Shown here piece after piece: positions 10,594 to 22,115 of a stretch of 39,826 nt of DNA. Source of the DNA: Saccoglossus kowalevskii. Lineage: Eukaryota > Hemichordata > Enteropneusta > Harrimaniidae. The notes beneath the pieces are model-generated. The model worked only from the letters and a program-made list of their open reading frames with translations, did not search any database and had not been told where the DNA came from. Position numbers and translations under genes: made by a program. The first letter of the stretch is position 1, and each line of letters begins with the position of its first letter. The stretch lies in the NCBI RefSeq assembly GCF_000003605.2, contig NW_003151763.1, positions 213,408-253,233 on the forward strand. Direction: 5' to 3'.

Positions 10594-13500
10594 ATGCCGA
10601 CGTTTAAACAGTTTGTGTGGATTCTAATTGCGTTATGTGGACTGAGCGTAGTATTTGTACGTTTATACGTTTACATATTCACAAATTTCCAAGAATTTGG
10701 ACATTTCGCCAACATAAGCAGACCAGTTGTATTCGTCCCGTTGAAACGCACATCGGATTCACGAGTAAGTATAATTATTCACATTGTTGACCCATTTTTA
10801 TTTTAATATGACTGAATATTGTAGGTGGTCATTGTGCGTGAATCATTCTAAAACGTTTACAGAGTTGACTTAATTAACCTGTACCTGTATTTGACCCCAT
10901 TCCAGGACGACCATGCGTTAGTTAAAGAAGACAAGGTCAAAGATGACCCTCATAATATACAATCAGCGCGTTATTTGCTTCCCATATTACTCTACAGTCA
11001 TATGGGCCCGAATTCTATTTACCATGGGATACGTTTTTCTATTGAATATGCTTTACGTGAAAATAGAAGTATAGTTCAAGTGCCATTCAAAGCACATCGT
11101 GTATCGAACATGTCTGACGGTATGAGCAGAATTAAAACATTCAGTGAGACGTTTGATGTTGATAAACTGTCTAAACTTCTACCAGTATCGACCATTGACG
11201 ATTACAGAAGAGATTGTGGAAGTGACATTCCATTGGACTATTTAGTAAACCTGCGCAGTTGGAAGAAAAAAGAGATTTACATACGGACTGACCCGGAGAT
11301 CGAAGAAGACATCTTAGGTATCAGACTCCCTGTTATTCCTGATCCCGGCAGGTCCTCTAAGATGTTGTTGAAAAGATTCTTCACTTCCATGGATATACCG
11401 TGTATAGCTGTGTTGCTACGAGACGTGCAGCAGGTGTACGAAAATAAGCCCCAATATCGTCTGAAGAAAAATCATACAATTAACCAATATCTTACACGAG
11501 CATTGTATATTCGTCAAATGGCGGATCGTGTGACCAGATTACTATATGGTGACGAGGATTTTGTTGTATTACATTGGAGAGCTATGGTTGAAATGTAAGT
11601 GAAATTTAAATGTTTTGGTAAATATCCTAATACCCTAACACCCTAACACGATTATTACCAAATCGTGCATGACAGATTAGGTATACGTAATTCTGAAACG
11701 TATTACAATCTATCCTGGCAATATGTGATACTTCCTGGTCTCAGATCGGTCAGAAACATGTCTTGTTTATGTTTCTATGGGCAGAGATGTTTTAGACATG
11801 TCATGGACATTGTGCACTCTTACTGGAATATGTTTGTAGCATGAATGAAACATTTCCGATAAAAAATATTTTCAAACTAGTTCAAGACTAGATTGTTGGG
11901 TGCAGGCATGTTTCAGACTAGTCTTGAAAATGTCCCATATATCCTCAGGAAATTTCAAACCTTGCTGTTCATGAAATTGTATTCAAACTACAAAATTGGA
12001 TATAGACATTTCCCAGACTAGTGTTATGGATTTGTTTACGCGTATCTGTTGACCGACTTAATTAGCTGATTATTAGCGAATTGCTGTGTTATGTCTGTCA
12101 TCGTTTAGGCCTATTTGAAGTTTTGGACGGAACTTGGCTCAGTGATTTGGAACTAATTACCAGATAACCGCCGCTATTCAGACTACTCATTCTGACAGTT
12201 TATATTCATAGTTATTAATGTAGTGAACGATTAATCAAAAGATATGACGTATTCAGTACTTAGTGTGATTGGCTTTATGATTGAAGGTTACGCCCTAGAG
12301 TCTTTTTACTGTTTTGTAATTGGTTAGCGTTTTGAAAATGAATAAAGAGAGTTTGAGTTGGTCTTGGCAAGTACTCCACGACAGATGCAGTCCTGGAGAG
12401 CCTTGGGGCGAGTGTTGACGCAGTCAAAGAGAGTCTTGGGTCAGCCTTGCGATAGTCTTGGGGATTTTTCCCCAGGGCGCTGTGTCTTATAGAGTGCTCG
12501 ATTGACCGACTAAGACGAGAGCTGAAACGTATTTCGTTGTGTATTTGTCTTATTTGATTGTAAAGTATAAGTGACTTTCCCGATCCCGTACCTCCAGGGG
12601 ACGCGATAGAGAGACGAGACGAGATATCCCCCTGACACGTGTGGAGAACCCAGAGAGAAGAATTTTACCCGTGATACTAGTCTCAAACATGTCACAAAAT
12701 GACTTGGAACATTTGTGCACTCTGAGGCACAATTGCATATAGTCTCACACTATCTCGCGGGATGTTGCGTGATCTTGAGTCGGTCATGTTGGATTTTTAG
12801 GTAAATATGATGTGGGAACCATTGGCACAATGGAGTTCAGAAATGGTAAAATTCTGCCACTAAACTACCATTCATCATACTAAATGACAGGCACGGGATG
12901 AGTTCTGTTAATGAATATGTACTTGTTACACTTGGGAGTGCTGCTCACATTGATGTTCTAATTTCATTAATTCATTTGTTATTTTATTGGGTTTTGTCAC
13001 ATGAGTTGTATGGAAAATTTTGTTGATAATGAAATGTTTACATAAAATGTTTCAGTCAAGCTCCAAACATGTCTCAAACACGCCTTAACTGTGTGTGTTT
13101 GTAGCGAACAAATTCATGTCCGCGTCAGTCGTCCGAAATTGTACTAGTTTCGAACTAGTAGATAAAATGTCTGAAACGTGTTTGCAACATCTTAAGTATG
13201 TCTCAGGCAAAGTAACCACATGTTTCATACCTGTCTGAAACATGAATGACACTAATCCCATTTCGGTAAGGGTCGTTTTATTGTGGTAAACAGATTAGAG
13301 TGATGGCGACACACTTAGTATTCGCATGGTGATAGGGCTTACGTTGTGTGTAAGCATACGTTATTATGATTTTTTGCGTAAAGTTTGTTTGTTTGTTTGT
13401 TTTTATTGTTGTTGGGACAACGACCATTTTTTGGAAAAAGGAATGGTCACTATTGCTATGCTGCAATGCTAGTGCAATTTTCTTATATAATAACAATGAT

Positions 13501-15484
13501 ATATTTAAATAATAACACAAGTTTGTGAGGGCAATATCACTATTTGTTGCCTTCTAAGGGATTGTGGTGAGGACTATAATATTGATGATGCTTGAGGCGA
13601 AGACAACAAATCGTGATATTGCCCGAATGGCCATGTGTTATTTATTTTATCATAAATTTAGAAATTATTTTATCATTAATTTAGAAATTATTTCACTACT
13701 CGCCACGTGCGTACCACACCTTCTGTCTGCCATATTTGTTTCATATAAAGAATATCCAAACATCAAAACGGAGTATCTTATTTACATCTTTCGTCAAAAC
13801 CTTTCGTCGAAAGCAACAGCAGCTGGGACAGTACCAGTGCAGCGAACGAAATTTGTTATTCGCAGTATCGTTGTACGGTGACGTCATTCATGTTATATAT
13901 TTGGCGGGCAATTTACCATGTAATATCCATTTTTATTCAATGTCATATGACTTAGTCTCAACCAATCACAACATGCGTAACAACAGTGAGATGTGATAAA
14001 GCTCTATATTTTGTTCCTCTACAGCCAGTCTGTCGATCAGAATATAGACCAGTTATGTCGGCGAATGTCATACTTTCTTACAAATAAGCGCGTTCATTTG
14101 CTGACGACACTAGCATGTGACGTCTGAACAAAGAAAATCACTTTGAGAGAGACATCGATGATCGTTTCAGTAGTACGCTCTTCGCAAACATTGCATCAAA
14201 TGATGGCTGCCACGGGAACGAAAAGTGTGGCCACCTATGAGGTTGAAATAAATGTGCATGGACAATGAGAGACTAATCTACTGGATTGTAATATCCCATT
14301 GCATTAGCTGTAGCCAGGTACCGGATTATTGAGAAGATCCACTGATCGACCAAACAACGCTGCATAATTTGTGCTATTCTCATGATCGCCATATTATCAG
14401 CGCCTGTTTCGAAGATATCATTAAAATCTAGTCGTGCGATATCTGTGATGGTTTTGAGAGACAGGTACATGGTATAATATGATACTGAATAACACTCTCA
14501 TGGCTTTCAGATGTTCCACGTGTACGTTTGAATCATTACAAAAGCAACGGAATAAGATAATAGATGTTACACATCAGTTTATAAAGTCACATAATATGAC
14601 GTGTTTGTATATATCTGCTCCTCCCCAAGGAAAGGTAACTTATTCCACAATATATTGAATGTGTGTTCGTTATCAATACGCTCGATGTTAATATTATTAT
14701 TTTTCAATCTCAATTATTTAGTTCAATCTCTGAAACGAACGATTTCTCTTATCAAATGAGGAACACTTGATTAGTTAAGACTACTTGTGCCTTTCTCATT
14801 ATACAGGGTTGCATTGACATTTTCACACAGAAATAAATAGAAACATTGCGAACATGTTGACACGTACATTTAAAAAGCAGATGCCGGGTATAGAAAACCT
14901 GGCCAAGAATACATATTACGTAACATACAGTAGGGTGCGTCAATTTGAATTGCATATGATCATATAAATAAAGACGGTTAACAGAGACACGCAGATCTGC
15001 ACCAATAATAGGTCCAATGCTGTTTATATTTTACTTTTAGTTCATATTTTTAACTACCATTTATAGAACATAAGTGAATTGTTTAGACGTACTGGACTAC
15101 ATGTAGAAGACAGTGATTCCATTCGAAATATACGCAATTTTGGAAAATATCTTGATGTGTTCTTGCAAGATGCCTACAAGATGTCACTACTGGAGCAAGA
15201 GATAGGAGTTAGTAAGTATAAAACTGCAGTGCCAAGATAAAGTAAATATATTCCATATTAAGTATGCGACTGTTTGAAATATGAACATTAGTATGATCAA
15301 TTGTGTCGCACCGAATTTCGATAATAACTGAGAGAGTACCTTGAACAAAGATGTATTAAAACAGCTAGATTCACAACCATGCACATACATACATACACCA
15401 GATTTCAAACTTGAACTTCATAACATTGGTAGTTTATCTGGAACAAGAATTATGTTATTTATGACAAATTTATAAAGTTATAAA

Positions 15485-15540
<56 letters not shown>

Positions 15541-15564
15541 AAGAATATACGACGTTTACATATA

Positions 15565-15595
<31 letters not shown>

Positions 15596-15602
15596 GTGAT
15601 GG

Positions 15603-15653
<51 letters not shown>

Positions 15654-18600
15654 GTCCCACTTTTTCAATAAAAAAAAATATATTAATAACGAAATTAAAC
15701 GGTTTGCGCGCAAACAGTTTAAAAATTATTTATTTGAATTTATCGTTTGAATTTATTCAGTATTTCCATAAATAATGACTGTCGACACAAGTAATCATTG
15801 ACACTTTTTAATTATCACTTTTTGTTCATATTATATTTGATACTAGTACTGCTGGACCAACTTCCCCCCATTATATTGTACATCATAATAATATGTCATA
15901 CACCCATTTTACAGCTGATGAGCGTCAACCGAACACCGGAATCTCACAGATGTGAACGCATGCTCAATATATCAGTTTAAATATGGATGCATGAAGCCGG
16001 AAACAGCCACTGGCGGCGCTGTATACAATCGAAACCTATTTCGTTTTACCACAATCTGATTACAATAAGATCCTAGTTTGTTTTTTTGACTTTTTAAACT
16101 TGAGTTTTGGTAATTGCGAAAGCCCACAAGGCTCTGACCCAATGTCAATATAAATCCCATTCAAATCCCGTATAAGCTACAGCCAATTAACAAACAATTA
16201 CAATGTTCAAGAAAAAAGATCGTGTTGCGTGGTGTGGGCTTCATTTTGAAGAGAATCATCTCAATCAAAGGTTGGCCAGGGAAAATGCTCGGAAAAGGTT
16301 GTAAGATACTCGGCTCAATTTTTTCACTTGCTTTTGAATTTCAACATGCCGCTATGTTGGGTCTGCAGTATGTCTTTTACCATGTTCACATCATTATGCA
16401 CGTATTTCCGCGCCCACCTCATTATAATATGTGCATTCATGAATATTTAATAGCAATGAATTTCCTGCAGGATAAGCCAGTCGGGTTGATTTCGCGCTAA
16501 CACCTCCATTTCGCGATTTTTGTTATTTTATTTAAACTACAAAAACAAATTAATCGCCCCGACTGCGCCAGTCTAATGAGCTGCGAGAAAGTGTCAGTTT
16601 CTGGCCCCAGTATCCGATTATATTCACAAAAGAGATTCCACAGCATTTACAATGTTTGTCATCACATTGAATATTTTTTTCATTTCCAACAAATGTGTAC
16701 ACTTCCTATTCAGTCATCGCTTCAACTTAACACAAGACACTGAGCATAATTAACTAGAATGGAAACAACGAATACATAAACCATATTGATTAGAACTATG
16801 TAAACAGCTATAGTAAACAACGCGCAATTAAATCCCAAACTGATTTTAAAGTGCATACCGACATACAGCGTCCATGTTGAATATTGGAGCAAACAAATAT
16901 TGCCTGATCATTGGCGATGTGTTCCAAATAAGAAGAAATATTATATTTTAACTGAATTACTTTAATAAAGAATTATTGTATATTATGTCATATTGTACAT
17001 TATGTACATTATTATGATGAATATTTACAGCTACGGCTTCAATACCGTAGACGATATCACCCGTTTCCACCAACTCAGCGATTGCTCTGATTGCAAAGGA
17101 TTTGTACACCCCCCCCCCCCCCACCATGCCATACGCTGTAATATGCAATTACAATTCTGGTTCCCCCATAACTAACTAAGTGAATGCTTTATTTATACCA
17201 TCGGGTGTACATCAGAATGAACACACTGATTGGTTACCCTCAATCATGTGATAAAATCAAAATTAAAGCGGGGGAGTCGTCATCTGCGCATCCGTCAGGT
17301 GGCCATAGAGTGACGTTGTTTACTAACGAGCGTCTACCAATGAGCCTTTGCGTTCTTAGCGTGTGTTGTTATCATCGCTTAGGATTCAATTTCCGCGCGC
17401 GCGCAGGTGATGACCCTTCCGCTTTAAGGTAGATACTTTAGCCCTAAAAATTAGCTACCTTTAGATTTTGCTTTTGGCGTACTTACGTGCAAATCAGTTG
17501 CAGCGACTATCGCCGTCGACAGTTTGTAACAATAACCAAACTGTTATAATTTATTTTAATAAAAATGGCATCACATTTGAATATAGAAAAACACATCGTG
17601 GATGACGATTAATTACTGTTACATTCACGGGAGGTAGCATATAAAAGAATAGAACAAGAGAATGCCAAGGAAAATGGCAAATAACACATGATATGCATAC
17701 TACATACATACATATCATTCCTGAAATAAATAAATAAATAAATAAACGTTGACTTATAAAATAATTTCGGGAAGATTAATTCAATTGATCGAGCATTCAG
17801 TTAAAAAAATCGTTTTCGTTCGACCTCTTTTCGAGGAAATCGCGCCCTCTATCGTCGTATACCGTGTAGCAAACAGTAGCGCCAGAAAGTTGTGTTTTTT
17901 AGCTTTGCTGGGTAGCTTTTTTTTCAGTTATTTCACGCTGTTATCATATTTTACTTTAATATTTTGCAAACACTCCCACCCAATTATGTGTCTAACACGA
18001 ACAGCCAAGTGCTTAACCACAAAACACGACGTCCTGGTATGACATCAGCAATTGCTAAAAGGTTTGGAAAACGGGTTTTAGCACCTTCGAAATCCTGTTG
18101 AAAAATAAAATAAAATAAAATAAAATAAAATAATTGTGTATCACAGTTCTATTGGTGAATATTAAATACACACTATTATTGAGACTATATATTTCTGCAC
18201 GCCTCCCATTGAAAAGGGCGGAACGTACCATAACACACCATTTAAACAAACACGCTACAGATCACAACTGTCAAACGCTATAAATAAAGGGAACATCCGT
18301 TCCATAAACTATCCATTTAAACAAAATACTCTGACACGCGATTCAAAATTGCACGCGATTTGACAATTAGTGTCATAATGTGGTTGCAACCATAAACACA
18401 TGAGCCTTAGTTTATACAAGTTAATATTTGTGGGTTTTCTTTCTATACTAGGCGACTGCTACGACGTAGAATTTTCCTTTCTGAACGTACGTTATACGGC
18501 GACGATTACACTTTCAGACGGCGAGTTATTGCCACAAATTTCTAGCATTGGGAAAAACACCATTATTCTAACATATTTAACCCAACTAAACAATCACACT

Positions 18601-20179
18601 TCGCGGGAGAGACAGAGAACCACGTCTGTCCTTGTCCGCCCCCACGAGTAATAGATTAATTCGTTTCCTAACTGGCCTCCTATCTTTAAAATACAGTGTA
18701 TAAATTTAGAAATACATAACAACGTCTACACACCACTCCGCGATGCACACCATGACAGCTGAAGACATACTGGATGTTCGTTGGTTAGCTAAATTCATCG
18801 GACTTCCCAATACCAATCAAGAGTGGTTCGTTGCAAGTAATTATACAAATAAAAAAAAAATAAACGTTTCATTTGTATTACGTTTGAACACACTTAAACT
18901 TCCTCGGGAGATACGAATATCCCGTAGTCGATCAAAATAGAATATTTTCCTCAATGAACTTGGCTCCGTTTAGATAAATATGTCTCTCATCATTTTGAAT
19001 AGGTGTGACGTCACCGTGGACTAGTGAACGCCTTCGTCCACATTTGTTCGAATACCGAAGATCATATATTAACAGGTTTAATTTCCACCAATATTACAGG
19101 GCAAAGGTAAACTCTGTCAAACTATTGGGGGTCAGGATCGTCGAATGGATAGTGTGGACAAGGCGATTTAGCGCCTGCATGGTTCGAGTCCACCAATAGA
19201 CGAACTAGAAATACAAAATTTAGTGAATGTCCCTTGCATCCGCCTTGAATCATACACAGATCATCACAGTTAGCTAACATTGACTTTCCAACAAAACATA
19301 ATATTCAATATACATTTGCTTAAAGTTGATTTCTGGTTTCAGTCAAGTTATATATAAAGGCAAAATTTTAGCGCAGAAAATATGATTCGGAAAAATTAAT
19401 ATTGGTCTATTCACCGGGTTATTTCGATGATGTATTTTTTTCTACAAATCTGTTGTCTAGGTAGCGAAAATAATGACATTTAGACAGCACGCAAAAACAG
19501 ATGTGTAATCATCCAGTTATTTCGTGAATACGCGTCGGTTGATGTGATCACCTGCGCATGCGTCAGATGGCCATAGCGTGTCAATGTCTACAAACAAGGG
19601 TCTACCCATGAGCCTTTGCGTTTTTAGCGTGTGTTGTTATCGTCGCTTGGAAATCAATTCCTGCGCGTGCGCAGATCAGGTTTATATCGAATTTTGGTCA
19701 CTCTATTTTGAAGATGGAAATTCCATAGATGCTAGCAACTCTACATGTATTAGAATATATTGTGTTTTATTGTTTTGTAAAATGCTCCCAAATCATGCAC
19801 AAATAGTATAACATGGAAATACTTAATGCACTGTCTGCTTGAATAGTACATAATACATATACAACCCAGAGATGTTCCTCCGAGCAAGCAGCAATGGGAT
19901 GAAATATGTTTGTCCGCAGAGAATCAATTGAAACACCTCATCATTTATGTCAATTCATCGTCCCATATATAGAGTAATGTCCCCCAACCATATCATAACG
20001 TAACTTAACATAATGTTATCTTATTAGGAGCAAAAATATTCATCAAGAATCGTTGGTCAAATTGGTCTCAATTTGTGGAATTTACAAGAGAAGCAATGAA
20101 TAGACAAACCATTACATATGAAAATATTCCAGGGACTCCAGTGGATTTGTTGAAGAAATGGCGCATCCTGAAAAAGTAA
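10594..20179 (+). CDS. O-fucosyltransferase-like type II membrane enzyme, gene B (5 exons)
   Basis: Tandem paralogue of gene A. Exons 10594-10764, 10906-11594, 14511-14634, 15067-15211 and 20028-20179, phases 0, 2, 0, 1, give 426 residues. Residues 8-30 form the signal anchor (VWILIALCGLSVVFVRLYVYI). Shared blocks with A include YSHMGPNSIYHGIRFSIEYA, LLPVSTIDDYRRDCGSDI, VVLHWRAMVE with H280-x-R282, and LLEQEIGV..KIFIKNRWSNWS..V. The exon 5 acceptor TTATCTTATTAG followed by GAGCAAAA is almost identical to A. Differences: divergent exon 1, exon 3 about nine codons shorter, a C-S-T-C motif at the exon 2/3 join in place of C-P-N-F, and a 4.8 kb intron 4 (204 bases in A). No frameshift or internal stop was found, so both copies look functional. 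Acceptor substrate unknown. Confidence 0.75.
12022..12675. mobile_element. Probable solo LTR or LTR-like insertion
   Basis: The element begins TGTTATGG and is bounded by a perfect 5 bp direct repeat ACTAG (12017-12021 and 12676-12680). The flanks read as one continuous motif (CAGACTAG + TCTCAAACATG) when the insert is removed, matching similar motifs nearby. It is more GC-rich than its surroundings and carries AATAAA about half way (near 12341), as LTRs do. The right end (CCGTGAT) lacks the expected CA, and no primer-binding site or gag/pol remains, so the class is uncertain; Ty3/gypsy-type 5 bp duplication is the best guess. Confidence 0.4.
13500..13995. repeat. Dispersed repeat family R3, copy 1 (with hairpin)
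   Basis: Aligns in several collinear blocks with 35256-36160. Blocks include AATAATAACACA, GGGCAATATCAC..TTTGTTGCC, ATAATATTGATGATGC, CCATGTGTTATTTATTTTAT, AAACATCAAAACRGAGTAT, GTGACGTCAT and CCAATCA. An inverted pair of ~22 bp (GGGCAATATCAC..TTTGTTG and its complement ending ATATTGCCC) at about 13529-13625 forms a hairpin. No transposase or intact frame is seen. The class is unknown; a non-autonomous DNA element is likely. Confidence 0.5.
15487..15537. repeat. (AT)n microsatellite
   Basis: About 25 uninterrupted AT dinucleotides in intron 4 of gene B. Confidence 0.95.
15566..15652. repeat. (GAT)n trinucleotide microsatellite
   Basis: Around 28 GAT units with GGT variants near one third of its length. 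It reads as a run of Met on the plus strand and Ser on the minus strand, which explains the low-complexity frames here. Non-coding, intronic. Confidence 0.95.
17263..17427. mobile_element. GC-rich MITE with TTAA flanks, copy 1
   Basis: The ends are inverted copies: TTAAAGCGGGGGAGTCGTCA on the left and the complement of TTAAAGCGGAAGGGTCATCA on the right, continuing into CTGCGC. TTAA lies at both outer edges (17263-17266, 17424-17427). The internal part (GTCTACC.ATGAGCCTTTGCG, AGCGTGTGTTGTTATC) is repeated at 19553-19680. About 157 bases between the flanks, no coding capacity. Confidence 0.6.
17723..17745. repeat. (AAAT)n microsatellite
   Basis: Five to six AAAT units in intron 4 of gene B. 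Confidence 0.9.
18102..18134. repeat. (AAAAT)n microsatellite
   Basis: Six to seven AAAAT pentamers in intron 4 of gene B. Confidence 0.9.
19131..19201 (+). other. tRNA-like sequence (tRNA pseudogene or SINE head)
   Basis: A B-box GGTTCGAGTCC is present, with an anticodon-arm-like AGGCG..CGCCT stem upstream and an A-box-like TGGATAGTGTGG before it. Three terminal pairs (GTC with GAC) could close an acceptor stem. The rest of that stem and the T stem are mismatched and the anticodon loop is not seven bases, so this is not an intact tRNA. Confidence 0.3.
19553..19680. mobile_element. GC-rich MITE, copy 2 (degenerate ends)
   Basis: The interior matches 17281-17411, including ATGAGCCTTTGCGTT and TTAGCGTGTGTTGTTATC. 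The ends retain inverted GATCACCTGCGCATGCG and GCGTGCGCAGATCAGG, while the outer AGCGG portion seen in copy 1 is lost. Both copies lie in the same intron. Confidence 0.55.
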
Positions 20180-20519
20180 TTAAGAAGACAACCAATAACA
20201 ATATATATTCACAAAAAGGCAGGATTGTCACAGTAGATTAATGATATGTGTTATGTGCGCCTGATGCCATAAAACACGTTGCACATACTGTCCCAGTGTA
20301 CAAATTCACTCAGGCATGGGTAATTTACTTTGACAGATATGCCTTGAATAATATTATTGCTGGTACGGGTTTATTTCGAGTATGTACAAGTATATATTGT
20401 AAGTGGGGTTAATATTATAAAGTATACACATACTCATTATTCGATGATAAATCAACTGTCATTAATTGTATCATTGACGTATATGACTAGTTTTGTGAAC
20501 GTTATTTATTTTAAATGTT

Positions 20520-20650
20520 TGAATTACATGAATTTAGAAGGTATTAATAATTAATTAATTAATTAATTAATCAATTATGTAATTAATTAATTGGATTACA
20601 TGAATTTAGAAGGTATTAATAATCAATTAATTAATTGATTAATCAATTAT
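20520..20650. repeat. Two-unit ~73 bp tandem duplication, AATT-rich
   Basis: TTACATGAATTTAGAAGGTA occurs twice about 73 bases apart, each followed by runs of ATTA/AATT ending in ATCAATTATGTA. Simple local duplication just downstream of gene B. Confidence 0.8.
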
Positions 20651-21215
20651 GTATTTATTTATACTCGATTTGGCAAGCAATTTCACCATTATTCCATCCA
20701 GGCAAAAGCCTGACCCACTTTGCCTCAACACCAGAGATGGAATGACAAACCTGCGGCATAATAATATTGTGCTTACAATTTTCTAAGCCAATGAAATACT
20801 TTTTCTACTCTTCTTCAAATCTCATAGGCCTCTGATATTTAAAGAAATAGTATTTACTTCAGTCATTTATGTAGAAATAGTAATGACAAATGGTATAGCA
20901 ATATATTGCATTGCGAGTGGGAGATGCATATAGCCTACAAGAAGAAAATTAACATAAGACAAGCACCACAGAAAACATAGGCAAAAACAAAAATATGGCA
21001 GTGTGCCAAATTATATACAATTTGTTTTCCTTCCTTCTTTCCTCTTTCCTTTTTTACCGCAATGCCATTTTGAAACTAGCTTTTGTAGTGCGATGGTTGT
21101 CGGGAAACGTGCGATCAAATTTGTGTATTTTGCACGACACTTTGCGACAACCACTGTCCTTTAAATATCATAATAAAGTTATTAAAATCATTTTCATCAT
21201 AATTTTTGCTCTAAC

Positions 21216-21220
<5 letters not shown>

Positions 21221-21292
<72 letters not shown>
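21221..21292. repeat. Long (AT)n microsatellite
   Basis: About 35 uninterrupted AT units. Confidence 0.95.
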
Positions 21293-21295
<3 letters not shown>

Positions 21296-22063
21296 AATTA
21301 AGCAGACAATCATTGAAGTAATGAAAATACCACTTTGGTAATACTTTTTTCAAAATGTTTTGTGTGCAGAGAAAATTTGAGTGATAGTGAATATCCCGAA
21401 CTTGTTTATTGTTCATAGTTTTCGTACCTCTCATATGTAAACTGTTTATGCAAATATTGCCATAGCAACGTTGAAATTATCTTGATATTATACATTCAAT
21501 ATTCATCTCAAATAATTACCCATTGATTCGATTACTACCAAAACGTTTGGAATGAGAAACATAGAATTATGAAATAGATTCAAATCACCTTCACACATAA
21601 TTTATGCAACAAATTCACCTTCAAAATATGGATACTATAATCCTCGATTGAGCCATTAGCATGCCATATGCTGCATCTTCCATTGAACCTGAAATTACAG
21701 TTCATGCGCTGAATATTTTGCGTGGATAATTCAGGATTTGCCTTGATAGTAATCGCTTTAAATTAAGTACAGTAAATTTTGATTTTGATTCGATATAATA
21801 CAGAGATGGATGAGAAAAAGTGGATGGTAAAATACATTAGAGATCTAAAAGTGGATTTCAGTGGGGCATAAACTGGAATCGATATTCTGCTGAACAAAGA
21901 TAGAGCCGTTCATTGTACGTCATTTGTTCACATAGTTTCAAGAAACCGTGCTCTGTATATAGTTATCTCTGTACGCCACAACTCGACATCCATCAAAAAA
22001 TGACGTCAGCGTATACATTTTGTAGCAGCTTTTTATGAATTTCAAATTGTATGCATCTGTCTC

Positions 22064-22069
22064 TTTATT
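22064..22069 (-). terminator. Polyadenylation signal of the sulfotransferase gene
   Basis: AATAAA on the minus strand, 47 bases beyond the TAA stop codon at 22116-22118. Its position suits a short 3' UTR. Confidence 0.45.
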
Positions 22070-22115
22070 CGCAATGAACGAATTAAACACACGCAATAGA
22101 ATACGACTCGTTTAA

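Larger units (their letters stand above)
11595..14510 (+). other. Intron 2 of gene B
   Basis: This 2.9 kb intron has donor GTAAGT at 11595 and acceptor TTTCAG ending at 14510. It contains a stretch rich in variants of GTTTCAGACTAGTCT and AAACATGTCTC (about 11745-13260), a probable solo LTR inserted within that stretch (12022-12675), and copy 1 of the hairpin-bearing repeat R3 (about 13500-13995). Near the donor are two short CCCTAACA units, too few to be telomeric. No coding exon seen. Confidence 0.6.
15212..20027 (+). other. Intron 4 of gene B (expanded)
   Basis: This 4.8 kb intron has donor GTAAGT at 15212 and acceptor TTATTAG ending at 20027. It is about 24 times longer than the matching intron of gene A. 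It holds (AT)n and (GAT)n microsatellites, two copies of a GC-rich MITE family, a C run at about 17109-17122, TAAA- and AAAAT-type microsatellites and a tRNA-like stretch. An 83-codon open frame at 18400-18651 starts with a hydrophobic segment but has no other support. Confidence 0.65.
20180..22115. other. Convergent intergenic region between gene B and the sulfotransferase
   Basis: 3' ends of two convergent genes. No supported gene. It contains the AATT-rich duplication, a long (AT)n tract, an AATAAA for the plus strand at 21172-21177 and one for the minus strand at 22064-22069. A 74-codon plus-strand frame near 21000 lacks any recognisable feature. Confidence 0.5.

Noticed and set aside
11620-11650. 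CCCTAACA units resembling telomere repeat
   Set aside because: Only about two irregular units, not an interstitial telomeric tract.
15459-15775. Poly-Ser and poly-Met frames
   Set aside because: Direct translation of the (GAT)n and (AT)n microsatellites.
16222-16500. 92-codon frame (MLRGVGFILKRIISIKGWPG...)
   Set aside because: Intronic in gene B, no homologue or splice sites recognised, and composition typical of chance frames.
18400-18651. 83-codon frame beginning with a signal-peptide-like segment (MSLSLYKLIFVGFLSILGDC)
   Set aside because: It lies inside intron 4 of gene B with no paralogue, domain or splice support; hydrophobic starts are common by chance in AT-rich DNA.
21091-21156. 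Apparent inverted repeat TGGTTGTCG / CGACAACCA
   Set aside because: Only nine bases pair cleanly; the rest of the arms diverge, so it is too weak to call a MITE.
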